Shown here piece by piece: positions 44,328-53,092 of a stretch of 64,000 nt of DNA. The position numbers and the translations under genes were made by a program. This DNA comes from Pseudoxanthomonas sp. (GTDB taxonomy: Bacteria > Pseudomonadota > Gammaproteobacteria > Xanthomonadales > Xanthomonadaceae): assembly GCF_035999195.1 (NCBI RefSeq), contig NZ_DASYGY010000009.1, positions 496,001 to 560,000 on the forward strand. The letters run 5' to 3'. How positions within the stretch are numbered: position 1 is the stretch's first letter; each line of letters opens with the position of its first letter. The notes below the pieces were generated by a model. It did no database searches. It had not been told where the DNA came from and saw only the letters and a list, made by a program, of their open reading frames with translations.

Positions 44328-44462
44328 GCCACCTCGATTGGACATCGCATGGATCGGGGCTTCATCCTAACCGCTGCGGCGCGACGGGCGCATGCGCGGC
44401 GGCTGTCCCCCGGCGCACCGCTTCGCCGTTGTCATCCGGACACGCGACAGGGAGGCAAGCCC

Positions 44463-45989
44463 ATGGCAAGGATCCAGCGGCCGTTCTATCCGATCATCTA
44501 CGTGCGCGGCTACGCGATGACGCGCGACGAGGTGCTGCAGACCACGTCCACGCCCTACATGGGCTTCGAGGCCGGCTCGACCAAGATCCGCCAGGCGCAG
44601 GACGGGCGCATCGTCAAGTTCGTGTTCGAGTCGCCGCTGGTGCGGCTGATGAAGGACTACGACTACCGCGACACCTACGCCGCCGGCGCGGAGAACACCG
44701 GCAGGCTGTCGCCGCGCAGCATCGTGATCCACCGCTACTACGACGCGGCCGACCCCGCCTTCGGCGACGGCAAGGCACTGTCGATCCCCGATGCGGCGAA
44801 GGCCCTGGCCGCGCGCATCGTCGACCTGCGCGAGCGCATCTGCGGCAACAACGAGGCCGAACGCAAGGCCTTCCGCGTCTACTTGGTGGCGCATTCGATG
44901 GGCGGGCTGATCTGCCGCTGCCTGCTGCAGAACCCGGACATCGCCACGGCCGAGGTACGCGGGCTGGTGGACAAGGTGTTCACCTACGCCACGCCGCACA
45001 ACGGCATCGAGATCGGCGGCATCAACGTGCCCAGCCTGCTGTCGATCAACGACATGGACAACTTCAACCGCGGGGTGATGGCCAAGTACCTCAAGGTGCC
45101 GAAGGACCAGGTCAACACGCTGGGCGATTCCGGCTTCCCGCCGGAGCGCTTCTTCAGCCTGGTCGGCACCAACAGCCGCGACTACGCGGTCGCGCACGGG
45201 CTGTCGGCGATGGCCGCGGGTCAGATGAGCGACGGTCTGGTGCGCATCGAGAACGCCTACGTCGCCGGCAGCCCGCGCGCCTTCGTCAACCGCAGCCACA
45301 GCGGCTTCTTCGGCATCGTCAACTCCGAAGAGGGCTACCAGAACCTGTCGCGCTTCCTGTTCGGCGACCTCAGCGCCACCGCCCGCCTGGACATCACCGC
45401 CCTGCCGTTCCCGCCGGAGATCGAACAGGCGCGCAAGCGCGGCAGGAAGATCGCCTCGTCCTACTACATCGAAGCGACGGTGGCGCCCCGCGGCGCCTAC
45501 ACCTACGACCTGACCTCGCGCACCAAGGCACACGAGAGCGCGGTACGGCGCGAATACGCCGAACTGTTCGGCGCCGATGGCCACCTGATCCGCAATGCGC
45601 GCTCGCCGGTGCTGTTCTCGGTCTACCTGGACAGCTCGAAGATCACCGCCGGCAGCGAGGTCTCGTTCTCCATCGACCTGGCGGTCTCCACCGCCGGCTA
45701 CGAAGTCGACGGCGCGCTGTTCCTCAAGCAGCACATCCCCGGCGAATACCTGTTCCGCGACACCCTGGTGCTGTTCGCCAGGCGCAACGACGACGGCACC
45801 TGGGCGCTGCGCTACGTGTGGGCCGACGAGCACTGGGCGAACGGGCCGAAGAACGCCGCCGAGGTCGCGCGCGTCGGGCGCAGGGCGGTCGGCGCGAAGC
45901 AGGCCACGCCCATGCTGTTCGCCGTGCCGGTGGCCTCCAGCAAGGGCTTCCAGGCCGAACTGAGCATCGCGCTGGCGCCCTGGGCCTGA
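44463..45989 (+). CDS. Lipase-like alpha/beta hydrolase, large
   Basis: 508 residues, no signal peptide. The nucleophile elbow AHSMGGL has Ser145; an N-terminal FYPIIYVRGYAMT and VFTYATPHNGIEIGG are lipase/esterase features. A C-terminal beta-rich domain (about 340-508) of unknown role follows. AGGGAGG with good spacing precedes the ATG. It may act on phospholipid or polymer esters in the cytosol. Divergent from the S66 gene. Confidence 0.85.
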   Translation: MARIQRPFYPIIYVRGYAMTRDEVLQTTSTPYMGFEAGSTKIRQAQDGRIVKFVFESPLVRLMKDYDYRDTYAAGAENTGRLSPRSIVIHRYYDAADPAFGDGKALSIPDAAKALAARIVDLRERICGNNEAERKAFRVYLVAHSMGGLICRCLLQNPDIATAEVRGLVDKVFTYATPHNGIEIGGINVPSLLSINDMDNFNRGVMAKYLKVPKDQVNTLGDSGFPPERFFSLVGTNSRDYAVAHGLSAMAAGQMSDGLVRIENAYVAGSPRAFVNRSHSGFFGIVNSEEGYQNLSRFLFGDLSATARLDITALPFPPEIEQARKRGRKIASSYYIEATVAPRGAYTYDLTSRTKAHESAVRREYAELFGADGHLIRNARSPVLFSVYLDSSKITAGSEVSFSIDLAVSTAGYEVDGALFLKQHIPGEYLFRDTLVLFARRNDDGTWALRYVWADEHWANGPKNAAEVARVGRRAVGAKQATPMLFAVPVASSKGFQAELSIALAPWA

Positions 45990-46083
45990 CCCGGATCGTC
46001 GCGTGGCGGTCCAATGTCGATCCGCGCCGCGCCCGTTCGTCGCGGGCAGGAAGGCGGACGTTCCGATCCGCCGGAAGCACGCC

Positions 46084-46701
46084 ATGCGCCGACTCATCGT
46101 GGCCGTCATGACCAGCCTCGACGGCGTCATCCAGGCGCCGGGAGGCCCCGGTGAAGACACCAGCGGCGGCTTCGCGCACGGCGGCTGGGTGTGGCCGTAC
46201 GCGGGCGACGGCGAGGTGATGGACGGCCTGTTCTCGCGGCCGTTCGCGCTGCTGCTGGGGCGGCGCACCTACGACATCTTCGCCGGTTACTGGCCGCAGG
46301 TGCCCCGCGATGCGCCGCATGGCGGCATCGCCGACGCTTTCAACGGCGCCGCCAAGCACGTGGCCACCCACCGTCCCGAGACGCTGGCGTGGCAGCACAG
46401 TCATGTGCTCGGCGCCGACGCCGTGGCGGACGTGCGTGCGCTCAAGCAGACCGAAGGCCCCGATCTGGTCACCCAGGGCAGCAGCGTGCTCGTCCATCAG
46501 CTGCTGGCCGGCGACGTGGTCGACGAACTGCGCCTGCTTACCTATCCGGTGCTGCTCGGCCGCGGCAAGCGCTGGTTCGACGACACCACACGACCGACCG
46601 CGTTGCGCCTGGCTTCCACCCGCCGCACGGCCGCCGGCGTGGTCGTCAGCCGCTACCTGCGCGACGGCGAGGTGCGCACCGGATCGTTCGCGAACGACTG
46701 A
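46084..46701 (+). CDS. Dihydrofolate-reductase-fold protein (RibD C-terminal-like)
   Basis: 205 residues. RRLIVAVMTSLDGVIQAPGGPGED, FALLLGRRTYDIFAGYWP and LLTYPVLLGRGKRWFDD are the conserved parts of YyaP/RibD-C proteins. They bind NADPH; the physiological substrate of this branch is unknown. ATG 46084 chosen from the conserved N-terminus. A VOC-family gene follows 73 bp later in the same direction. Confidence 0.9.
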   Translation: MRRLIVAVMTSLDGVIQAPGGPGEDTSGGFAHGGWVWPYAGDGEVMDGLFSRPFALLLGRRTYDIFAGYWPQVPRDAPHGGIADAFNGAAKHVATHRPETLAWQHSHVLGADAVADVRALKQTEGPDLVTQGSSVLVHQLLAGDVVDELRLLTYPVLLGRGKRWFDDTTRPTALRLASTRRTAAGVVVSRYLRDGEVRTGSFAND

Positions 46702-46774
46702 CCGTTTCACTGCAGACCCGCCTCGGGGCGCGATGACCGCCCCGCCCTGTCCCACCCCGCCCCTGGAGACCACC

Positions 46775-47254
46775 ATGACCCCGAAGAACACGATCTGCCT
46801 CTGGTACGACCACGACGCCGAAGAAGCCGCCCACTTCTACGCGAAGACCTTTCCCGACAGCGCGGTCAAGGCCGTGCACCGCGCACCCGCCGACTATCCG
46901 TCCGGCAAGGAAGGCGATGTGCTGACGGTGGAGTTCACCGTCTGCGGCATTCCCTGCATCGGCCTGAACGGCGGCGATGCCTTCACCCACAGCGAGGCCT
47001 TCTCGTTCCAGATCGCCACCGACGACCAGGCCGAGACCGACCGTCTGTGGAACGCCATCGTCGGCAACGGCGGCCGCGAAAGCGCCTGCGGCTGGTGCAA
47101 GGACAAGTGGGGCCTGAACTGGCAGATCACCCCGCGCGTGCTGACCGACGCCATGGCCCACCCGGACCGCGCGGTCGCCAGGCGCGCGTTCGAGGCGATG
47201 ATGACCATGCAGAAGATCGATGTGGCCACCATCGAAGCCGCAGTACGCGGCTGA
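46775..47254 (+). CDS. VOC superfamily protein (PhnB / 3-demethylubiquinone methyltransferase-like)
   Basis: 159 residues with PhnB-type features ICLWYDHDAEEAAHFYAKTFP, FTVCGIPCIGLNGGDAFTHSEAFSF and CGWCKDKWGLNWQITPRVL. The two betaalphabeta units form the VOC cavity; metal ligands are partly replaced, so catalysis is uncertain. GGAG with 6-nt spacing fixes the start at 46775 over an ATG at 46733. Confidence 0.9.
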   Translation: MTPKNTICLWYDHDAEEAAHFYAKTFPDSAVKAVHRAPADYPSGKEGDVLTVEFTVCGIPCIGLNGGDAFTHSEAFSFQIATDDQAETDRLWNAIVGNGGRESACGWCKDKWGLNWQITPRVLTDAMAHPDRAVARRAFEAMMTMQKIDVATIEAAVRG

Positions 47255-47272
47255 GCGCGGCGCGCCCGGGCG

Positions 47273-47455
47273 TCAGCGCCGGCAGGTGTTGACGCCCAGC
47301 AGCCGGTAAAGCGGGCAGAAACTGAACAGGCCGGTCGCCAGCGGCACCACGCCGAGCCAGGCCCACACGGGACCGCCGATCAGCGCCCACGCGATCAACA
47401 GCGCGCCGACCACCACGCGCGCCCACTTGTCGAAACCGCCCACGTTCGCGTTCAT
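47273..47455 (-). CDS. DUF2892 (YgaP transmembrane-domain) small membrane protein
   Basis: 60 residues: MNANVGGFDKWARVVVGALL, then LIGGPVWAWLGVVPLATGLF and SFCPLYRLLGVNTC. This is the two-helix DUF2892 module that also ends YgaP rhodaneses; here it is free-standing. The Cys pair in CPLYRLLGVNTC is conserved. Converges on the VOC gene. Function unknown. Confidence 0.85.
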   Translation of the reverse strand: MNANVGGFDKWARVVVGALLIAWALIGGPVWAWLGVVPLATGLFSFCPLYRLLGVNTCRR

Positions 47456-47556
47456 GGCACCACCTCCGCTCAAGGGGCCCCAGCGTCGCGCGGGCGGGCG
47501 GCACGCGCATTGATCCCGATCAACCGGCCAACGCGGTGCGGATGCCCGAACCGGAA

Positions 47557-48792
47557 CTAGCGCCGCCCGCGCCGGCGGCGATCGAGCCACCCCAGCACTC
47601 GCTGCGCGCTCAGGCCATGCATCAGGATCGACAGCACCACCACCAGGCACACCACCGCCCACAATGCCGGCGCCTCTTCGAAGTCGGCCTGATGCGTCGC
47701 GAACGCCAGGTAGTAGAACGACCCGATGCCGCGTACACCGAACACGGCGATCGTCCAGCGGTCGCGTGCCGGCAGGCGCAGGCCCCACAGACCGAGCCAG
47801 CCGGCCAATGGCCGCACCAGCAGCACGAACGCCAGGGCGAACACCACCTCCCGCCAGCCCAGTGCCCGCAGGATGCCGCTGGCCAGCGCGCCGCCCAGCA
47901 GCAGCAACAGCAGCGCCATCAGCAGGTTCTCGCACTGGTGGGCGAAGCGGTCGAGGGTGGCATGGTAGGCATGGTCGCGCTCGGACTGGCGCATCACCAG
48001 CGCCGCCACGAAGACCGCGAGGAACCCATAGGCGTGGCACAGTTCGGCCGCACCATAGACCAGCAGCGTGATCGCCAGCGCCGCCAGGCCATCCTCGCTG
48101 CCGGACAGCGTCGGCTCGCGCTCGCTGCGGAAGATCAGGTGCATCAGTCCGTAGCCGAGCACGGCACCGATCGCGACACCCCCAAGCACGCGCCAGCCCA
48201 CGTCCAGCAGCAGCCAGCGGCTCCACGCCATCGGTTCGCCGGCGGCCTCCAGCGCCAATGCCACGGCCAGCCATACGAAAGGAAACGCCAGGCCGTCGTT
48301 GAGTCCGGCTTCGGAGGTCAGCGCGAAGCGCACCGGGTCCTCGCCGCCCTCGCCGGGCGGATGCACCTGCACGTCCGACGCCAGCACCGGATCGGTGGGC
48401 GCCAGCACCGCGCCCAACAGCACGGCGGCGGCCACGCCGTAGCCCAGCCAGGCCTGGCCCAGCCAGAGGCCGGCCAGGATGGTCAGCGGCATGGTGATGC
48501 CGAGCAGACGCCAGGTCACCGCCCACGCACGCCAGCCGAAGCGGGTGTCGATGCGCAGCCCCACGCCGGTCAGCGCCACCAGCACGGCCAGTTCGGTCAG
48601 GCGCTCGGCCACCCCCGGGAAGCGCATCGGATCGGCGGGCGGCAACGGCAACGGCAGCGCGTACAGTCCGGCGCCCACCAGCACGTAGATGATCGGCAGC
48701 GTCAACGGATGCCTCGCCAGCAGGTGCGGCATCCAGGCCGCCCCCAGCAGGGCCAGTCCGATCAGCGTCAGCGCGAGCACATAGGCATCCAT
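47557..48792 (-). CDS. CPA1-type cation:proton antiporter
   Basis: 411 residues with about 11-12 transmembrane helices. Ion-site motifs of CPA1 are visible: LGAVLAPTDPVLASDVQ and TSEAGLNDGLAFPFV (the ND pair). It should exchange Na+ or K+ for H+ at the inner membrane. It is short, without a cytoplasmic regulatory tail. Single gene, divergent from the SPFH operon. Confidence 0.93.
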   Translation of the reverse strand: MDAYVLALTLIGLALLGAAWMPHLLARHPLTLPIIYVLVGAGLYALPLPLPPADPMRFPGVAERLTELAVLVALTGVGLRIDTRFGWRAWAVTWRLLGITMPLTILAGLWLGQAWLGYGVAAAVLLGAVLAPTDPVLASDVQVHPPGEGGEDPVRFALTSEAGLNDGLAFPFVWLAVALALEAAGEPMAWSRWLLLDVGWRVLGGVAIGAVLGYGLMHLIFRSEREPTLSGSEDGLAALAITLLVYGAAELCHAYGFLAVFVAALVMRQSERDHAYHATLDRFAHQCENLLMALLLLLLGGALASGILRALGWREVVFALAFVLLVRPLAGWLGLWGLRLPARDRWTIAVFGVRGIGSFYYLAFATHQADFEEAPALWAVVCLVVVLSILMHGLSAQRVLGWLDRRRRGRR

Positions 48793-48927
48793 CGACCCAG
48801 TATCGCCAGCGCCCCTTCCGGCGGCGTTGACGCGCGTTTCACGGGACAGCGCCGGGCAGCGTACGTGGATGACCTTCGGCAGGCCGAGGGCATGACCTCT
48901 GCGCCATGAAGCCCTCGTATCGCTCTG

Positions 48928-48964
48928 TATACTCGGTCACACTCGGCGGGTGCCCCTACCCGCC
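48928..48964 (+). promoter_or_regulatory. Possible -10 and leader hairpin of the SPFH operon
   Basis: TATACT at 48928-48933 is a good -10, although no strong -35 accompanies it. A stem GGCGGGT/ACCCGCC (48945-48951 with 48958-48964, 6-nt loop) follows in the presumed leader, 20 bp before the start at 48985. GGAG lies 8 nt before the ATG. Confidence 0.4.
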
Positions 48965-48984
48965 CCGAATCACGGAGCGATCTC

Positions 48985-50133
48985 ATGGGTCTTGTGCAGG
49001 CGGTGGTGGGTGCGGTCGGCGGCGTGCTGGGCGACCAGTGGAAGGACTTCTACACGGTGCCGCAGGGCCTGCCGTCCACGGCGGCGCTGTTCGCGGCGGT
49101 CCCGCAGGGCACCAATGCCGGGCGCGGGTCCAACACCAGCGGCTCGACCAACATCATCACCAACGGCTCGAAGATCGTCGTGCCCGAAGGCTACGGGCTG
49201 CTGCTGATGCAGGATGGCGCGATCACCGCGTTCGTCGCCGAGCCGGGCGGCTACGAGTGGCGCTCGGACGACCTCAACTCCAAGTCCATCTTCGCCGGCG
49301 ACGGCATCGTCTCCACCTTCATCACCCAGAGCTGGGAGCGCTTCAAGTTCGGCGGCCAGCCGGGCTCGCAGCAGGCGGCGTTCTTCGTCTCGCTGAAGGA
49401 ACTGCCGGACAACCGCTTCGGCACGCAGTCCGAGATCTACTGGGACGACGGCTTCCTCAACACCCAGGTCGGCGCGGTCACGCGCGGCTCGTACACGCTG
49501 AAGATCGTGGACCCCATCCTGTTCGTGAAGAACTTCGTGCCGGCCAGCTACCTGCAGCCGGGCAAGGTGTTCGACTTCACCGACCTGGACAACGCCGCCG
49601 CCACCCAGCTGTTCAACGAGGTGGTCGGCTCGCTGGCGCCGGCCTTCAGCCTGTATACGAACGATCCGTCCAAGGGCAACCGCATCGCCAGGCTGCAGCA
49701 GGATTCGCTGGGCTTCGCGCAGAGCCTGTCGGCGGCGGTGGAACAGGGTTACCGGTGGAGTTCGGACCGTGGCCTGGCCATCGTCAAGACCGCCATCGTC
49801 TCCATCGAGTACGACGCCAACACGCGTGAGCTGCTGAAGACCGTGCAGCGCGCCGACGCGCTGTCCGGCGCGCGCGGCAATTCCAACCTGCAGGCCAGCG
49901 TCGCCCAGGGCATCCAGTCCGCCGGCGAGACCGGCGGCGCGGCCGGCCTGATGGGCGTGGGCATGGCCACCGGCATGATGGGCGTCGCCAACATGCAGCA
50001 ACCGGTCGCGCCCGCCGCACCGGCCGCCGAGGATCCGGTGGCCAAGCTGAAGAAGGCCAAGGAAATGCTCGACCTCGGCCTGATCACGCAGTCCGACTAC
50101 GACGCGCTGAAGGCGAAGGCCCTGGGCCTGTAA
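48985..50133 (+). CDS. SPFH-domain protein with C-terminal SHOCT motif (YdjI/virion-core-like)
   Basis: 382 residues. The first 280 form an SPFH/band-7 domain (VPEGYGLLLMQDGAITAF, GSYTLKIVDPILFVKNFV). A Gly/Ala/Met-rich linker (about 300-340) leads to a SHOCT-like end, DPVAKLKKAKEMLDLGLI, then TQSDYDALKAKALGL. Such proteins assemble at membranes. First of a three-gene operon with a zinc-ribbon membrane protein and a small membrane protein, spacings 12 and 10 bp. Confidence 0.88.
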   Translation: MGLVQAVVGAVGGVLGDQWKDFYTVPQGLPSTAALFAAVPQGTNAGRGSNTSGSTNIITNGSKIVVPEGYGLLLMQDGAITAFVAEPGGYEWRSDDLNSKSIFAGDGIVSTFITQSWERFKFGGQPGSQQAAFFVSLKELPDNRFGTQSEIYWDDGFLNTQVGAVTRGSYTLKIVDPILFVKNFVPASYLQPGKVFDFTDLDNAAATQLFNEVVGSLAPAFSLYTNDPSKGNRIARLQQDSLGFAQSLSAAVEQGYRWSSDRGLAIVKTAIVSIEYDANTRELLKTVQRADALSGARGNSNLQASVAQGIQSAGETGGAAGLMGVGMATGMMGVANMQQPVAPAAPAAEDPVAKLKKAKEMLDLGLITQSDYDALKAKALGL

Positions 50134-50145
50134 GCGGACGCCCGC

Positions 50146-51471
50146 ATGTCCACCCCGCACCGTCCGGCGCCACCGCCATTGCCGCCGGTACCTCCTGCGC
50201 TGGGCCCCGGCTCGCCGCAGGAGGTGCCACCGTTGCCCGGGACCTTCCCGGTCGACCCCGCCACCCTGCCCGACGCCATCCGCGAGGAAATCGAGGCGCC
50301 CGATCCGGTCGCCATCGACACGGCATCGGCCGAACTGAAGGACGGCGCGAACCGCTGTCCGAAGTGCGGCGCCACCGACATCCGCCACAAGCCGGGCAGC
50401 GACGTGCTGGTCTGCCTGTACTGCCGCAACGAATGGGTCGGCGAGCGCGTCGAGGAAGCGTTCGGTTTCGGCGAAGGCATCGCCGACCTGCGCGGCACCG
50501 TCATCGCCTCCGGCGCGCGCGACATCCAGGCCGACGCCGCGGTGCTGATGACCTTCAAGTGCACCGGCTGCGGCGCCGAGGTCACGGTGAACACGCAGAG
50601 CGCCATGACGGCGCGCTGCCACTGGTGCCGCCACGTGTTCGGCGTCAACGAGCAGATCCCCAACGGCGCCGTGCCCGACGCCGTGCTGCCGTTCCGCATC
50701 AGGAAGGAAGATGCGGTCGCACGCATCCGCCAGTTCGTCGACAAGCGCAGGCTGTTCGCGCTGAAGGCGTTCAAGGACGAGTTCTCGCCGGAAAACGTGG
50801 TGGGCGTGTACCTGCCGTACATGATCGTCGACGGCAATGCGAGCGCCAGTGTCGTCGGCAAGGGCGAGATCCAGACCCGCAAGTACACCCGCGGCACCGA
50901 CAACAACAAGAAGACCTACTACGACGCCGACATCTACCGGGTGGAACGCGCGGTGGACTTCACCGTCGACGACCTGCCGCTGGAGTCCTCGCGCGAGCGC
51001 GGCAACCTGGACGCCAAGGTCAACACGCAGAACATCATCAACACCATCCTGCCGTTCGACACCAAGAACGCGGTGAAGTGGAACGCCTCCTACCTGTCCG
51101 GCTTCACCTCGGAGAAGCGCGATACGGACGTCGAGCAGTTGCGCCCGCGACTGGAGGACCAGTTGCTGTCCATCGCACGCGCGCAGGTGGAGGGCTCGGT
51201 GCGCCGCTACGACCGTGGCGTGCGCTGGGAACAGGAACGCCTGGACGTGCACGGCACGCGCTGGGTGTCGATGTACCTGCCGGTGTGGCTGTACTCGTAC
51301 CACCAGCCCGGCAAGAACGGCGGCCTGCTGCACTACATCGCGGTCAACGGCCGCACCGGCGAGACGATGGGCAGCGTGCCCGTGCAGCAGTGGAAACTGC
51401 TGCTCACCGCGCTGACCGTGGGCACCTTCCTGGAGGGCATCGCCCTCTGGATCATCTGGGCCGGATCATGA
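50146..51471 (+). CDS. Double zinc-ribbon membrane protein (TFIIB-type ribbon), SPFH partner
   Basis: 441 residues. A proline-rich N-terminus (1-40) precedes zinc ribbon 1 (CPKCG...CLYC, about 69-89) and ribbon 2 (CTGCG...CHWC, about 143-164). A long beta-rich domain with VGVYLPYMIVDGNA, WVSMYLPVWLYSYHQPG is followed by a C-terminal transmembrane helix. The pairing with SPFH proteins is recurrent in bacteria; the function is unclear. Confidence 0.82.
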   Translation: MSTPHRPAPPPLPPVPPALGPGSPQEVPPLPGTFPVDPATLPDAIREEIEAPDPVAIDTASAELKDGANRCPKCGATDIRHKPGSDVLVCLYCRNEWVGERVEEAFGFGEGIADLRGTVIASGARDIQADAAVLMTFKCTGCGAEVTVNTQSAMTARCHWCRHVFGVNEQIPNGAVPDAVLPFRIRKEDAVARIRQFVDKRRLFALKAFKDEFSPENVVGVYLPYMIVDGNASASVVGKGEIQTRKYTRGTDNNKKTYYDADIYRVERAVDFTVDDLPLESSRERGNLDAKVNTQNIINTILPFDTKNAVKWNASYLSGFTSEKRDTDVEQLRPRLEDQLLSIARAQVEGSVRRYDRGVRWEQERLDVHGTRWVSMYLPVWLYSYHQPGKNGGLLHYIAVNGRTGETMGSVPVQQWKLLLTALTVGTFLEGIALWIIWAGS

Positions 51472-51481
51472 GCGACGAGAC

Positions 51482-51745
51482 ATGAGCGACGACAACGGTC
51501 TATGGCTGCTGGCCCTCGGTCCCACCGGCGCCGCGGCGCTGTACTGGGCCATCTACCGGTACTACCGCAACACCGACAAGTCGCATGCCTTCGAGCATGA
51601 GACCGAGATCGAGGCCAAGCCGGTGACCGGCGACGACCGCAAGATCGACACCGTCACCGGCACCCAGCGCACCCGCATCGACGGCGACAACGTCCGCGCC
51701 TACCGCCAGCGCGTGACGCGCATCCGCGACGACCAGCCCTCGTAG
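51482..51745 (+). CDS. Small membrane protein of the SPFH operon
   Basis: 87 residues: one N-terminal transmembrane helix (LWLLALGPTGAAALYWAIY) and a charged cytoplasmic tail rich in Asp/Arg. The start region repeats the tail of the previous gene (ATGAGCGACGA occurs twice, 51469 and 51482). Third gene of the SPFH unit. No family recognised. Confidence 0.7.
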   Translation: MSDDNGLWLLALGPTGAAALYWAIYRYYRNTDKSHAFEHETEIEAKPVTGDDRKIDTVTGTQRTRIDGDNVRAYRQRVTRIRDDQPS

Positions 51746-51803
51746 GGCGGGTCTCGGCCCGCCATCACGCATCGCGGGGCGGTGGGCCAAGGCCCACCCT
51801 ACG
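51740..51803. repeat. REP doublet, left of the RAYT gene (copy 1)
   Basis: GTAGGGCGGGTCTCGGCCCG is followed 20 bp later by GGTGGGCCAAGGCCCACCCT. The two small hairpins lie head to head, as in BIMEs. A single REP follows at about 51855-51880. These are the likely substrates of the adjacent RAYT transposase. Confidence 0.88.
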
Positions 51804-51897
51804 TGGAGCGTTGGTCCTCTCGCGGCGCAGCAGTGCCGGTGCATGCAGCGCTTCGTAGGGCGGGCCTTGGGCCGCCGTCGCACGCCCGAACGGCGCT

Positions 51898-51999
51898 TCA
51901 CTACTCCCCCGCATCCGTGATCGCCGGTATATCCGCCTCCCAGTCTCCCGGATATTCGCCCCTCACCGCCCAGCGCCGGAACGACGAATGCGGCCAGTC
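51898..51999 (-). pseudogene. Orphan C-terminal fragment of a RAYT transposase
   Basis: It encodes the last 32 or so residues (DWPHSSFRRWAVRGEYPGDW, then EADIPAITDAGE, stop), homologous to the intact RAYT end DWPHSSFRRWVARGEYPEDW. Several non-synonymous differences show that the copy has aged. No start or catalytic part is present. Confidence 0.8.
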
Positions 52000-52000
52000 C

Positions 52001-52140
52001 TCGTAGGGCGGGCCTCGACCCGCCATCACGCATCGCGGGGCGGTGGGCCAAGGCCCACCCTACGTGGAGCGTTGGTCCTCTCGCGGCGCAGCAGTGCCGC
52101 TGCATGCAGCGCTTCGTAGGGCGGGCCTTGGCCCGCCGTC
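52001..52140. repeat. REP doublet and single REP, copy 2
   Basis: Doublet at 52001-52064 and single REP at about 52115-52140. Same arrangement as at 51740, one 261-bp unit later, ending 19 bp from the RAYT stop. Confidence 0.85.
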
Positions 52141-52158
52141 GCACGCCCGAACGGCGTT

Positions 52159-52689
52159 TCACCACTCCCCCGCATCCGTGATCGCCGGTGCATCCGCCGC
52201 CCAGTCTTCCGGATACTCGCCCCTCGCCACCCAGCGCCGGAACGACGAGTGCGGCCAGTCAGCCGCGCATACCGCATGGCCATGCTTCACCGGATTGATG
52301 TGCACGTAGTCCACATGGCGGCGCAGGTCCTCGTCATCGCGGATCAGGTGCTCCCAATAGCGACGTTGCCAGATGCCGCGTTCGCGCCGCTCCATGCGCC
52401 GCGATGACTCCCACGCCCTCTTCCGCAATCGCGAACTGAAGCCGCCCTTGATCTGCGCCCACCGTTTGGCGTTGTCGGCATCACCATGCGGCAACGTCCA
52501 CACGCAATGCAGATGGTCGGGCAGTACCGAGATGGCGATGAGGTGGAATGGCCGCGTGGCCCGTGTCGTCCGGAACGCTTCGCGCAGCAGGTCGATATGC
52601 TCCACGAGTAGCCGACGGCGACGTTCGAGCAGGTTCACGGTAAAGAAGTACGTGCCACCCGGCACGTGCATGCGGCAATAGTTCGGCAT
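52159..52689 (-). CDS. REP-associated tyrosine transposase (RAYT, Y1_Tnp)
   Basis: 176 residues. HUH motif in VLPDHLHCVW (H-L-H) and the catalytic tyrosine in RRHVDYVHINPVKHGHA, the standard spacing. TYFFTVNLLERR at the N-terminus is typical. RAYTs nick REP hairpins and are immobile themselves. REPs flank the gene on both sides (51740-52140; 52796-52972), so this is a complete REPtron. ATG 52689 preferred over the codon seven residues upstream. Confidence 0.93.
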   Translation of the reverse strand: MPNYCRMHVPGGTYFFTVNLLERRRRLLVEHIDLLREAFRTTRATRPFHLIAISVLPDHLHCVWTLPHGDADNAKRWAQIKGGFSSRLRKRAWESSRRMERRERGIWQRRYWEHLIRDDEDLRRHVDYVHINPVKHGHAVCAADWPHSSFRRWVARGEYPEDWAADAPAITDAGEW

Positions 52690-52795
52690 GTCGCCAGCGT
52701 GCTGCAGCAAGTCCGGAGCAGATGTCCGCCCTCACCGCGATCATGGGTCGGAGAACTCCGATCCGAATCTCGTCGCAAGAGGCGCGCAACCACCT

Positions 52796-52972
52796 CGTAG
52801 GGCGGGCCTCGGCCCGCCATCACGCACCGCGGACGACGGTGGGCCAAGGCCCACCCTACGTGGAACGGCGCTCCATTCTCGTGCTGGCCGTGCCGACGCC
52901 GTGACGCTTTCGTAGGGCGGGCCTCGGCCCGCCATCACACATCGCCTGTGGTGGGCCAAGGCCCACCCTACG
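52796..52972. repeat. Two REP doublets right of the RAYT gene
   Basis: Doublets at 52796-52860 and 52911-52972, each GTAGGGCGGGCCTCGGCCCG paired with GGTGGGCCAAGGCCCACCCT. They are nearly identical to the left-side copies. A single inverted copy is at 53982-54000. Confidence 0.88.
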
Positions 52973-53092
52973 GCCCTGATTCGATCACCCATCTCGCGCT
53001 TCCGCGATCCCGATCCCTGCAGGCCGCGCCCGGTTCGGGCACACTGCGCGGCCATCGCGCGTTTCACCCTGCGCCGCTTCCACAAGGATTCC

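Larger units (their letters stand above)
51739..52260. repeat. 261-bp tandem duplication of REPs plus the RAYT 3' end
   Basis: Bases 51739-51999 and 52000-52260 align at a constant 261-bp offset with roughly 93% identity. Each unit contains a REP doublet, a single REP and about 100 bp that code for the C-terminus of the RAYT. The right unit is joined to the intact gene, the left one is orphaned. Confidence 0.85.
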
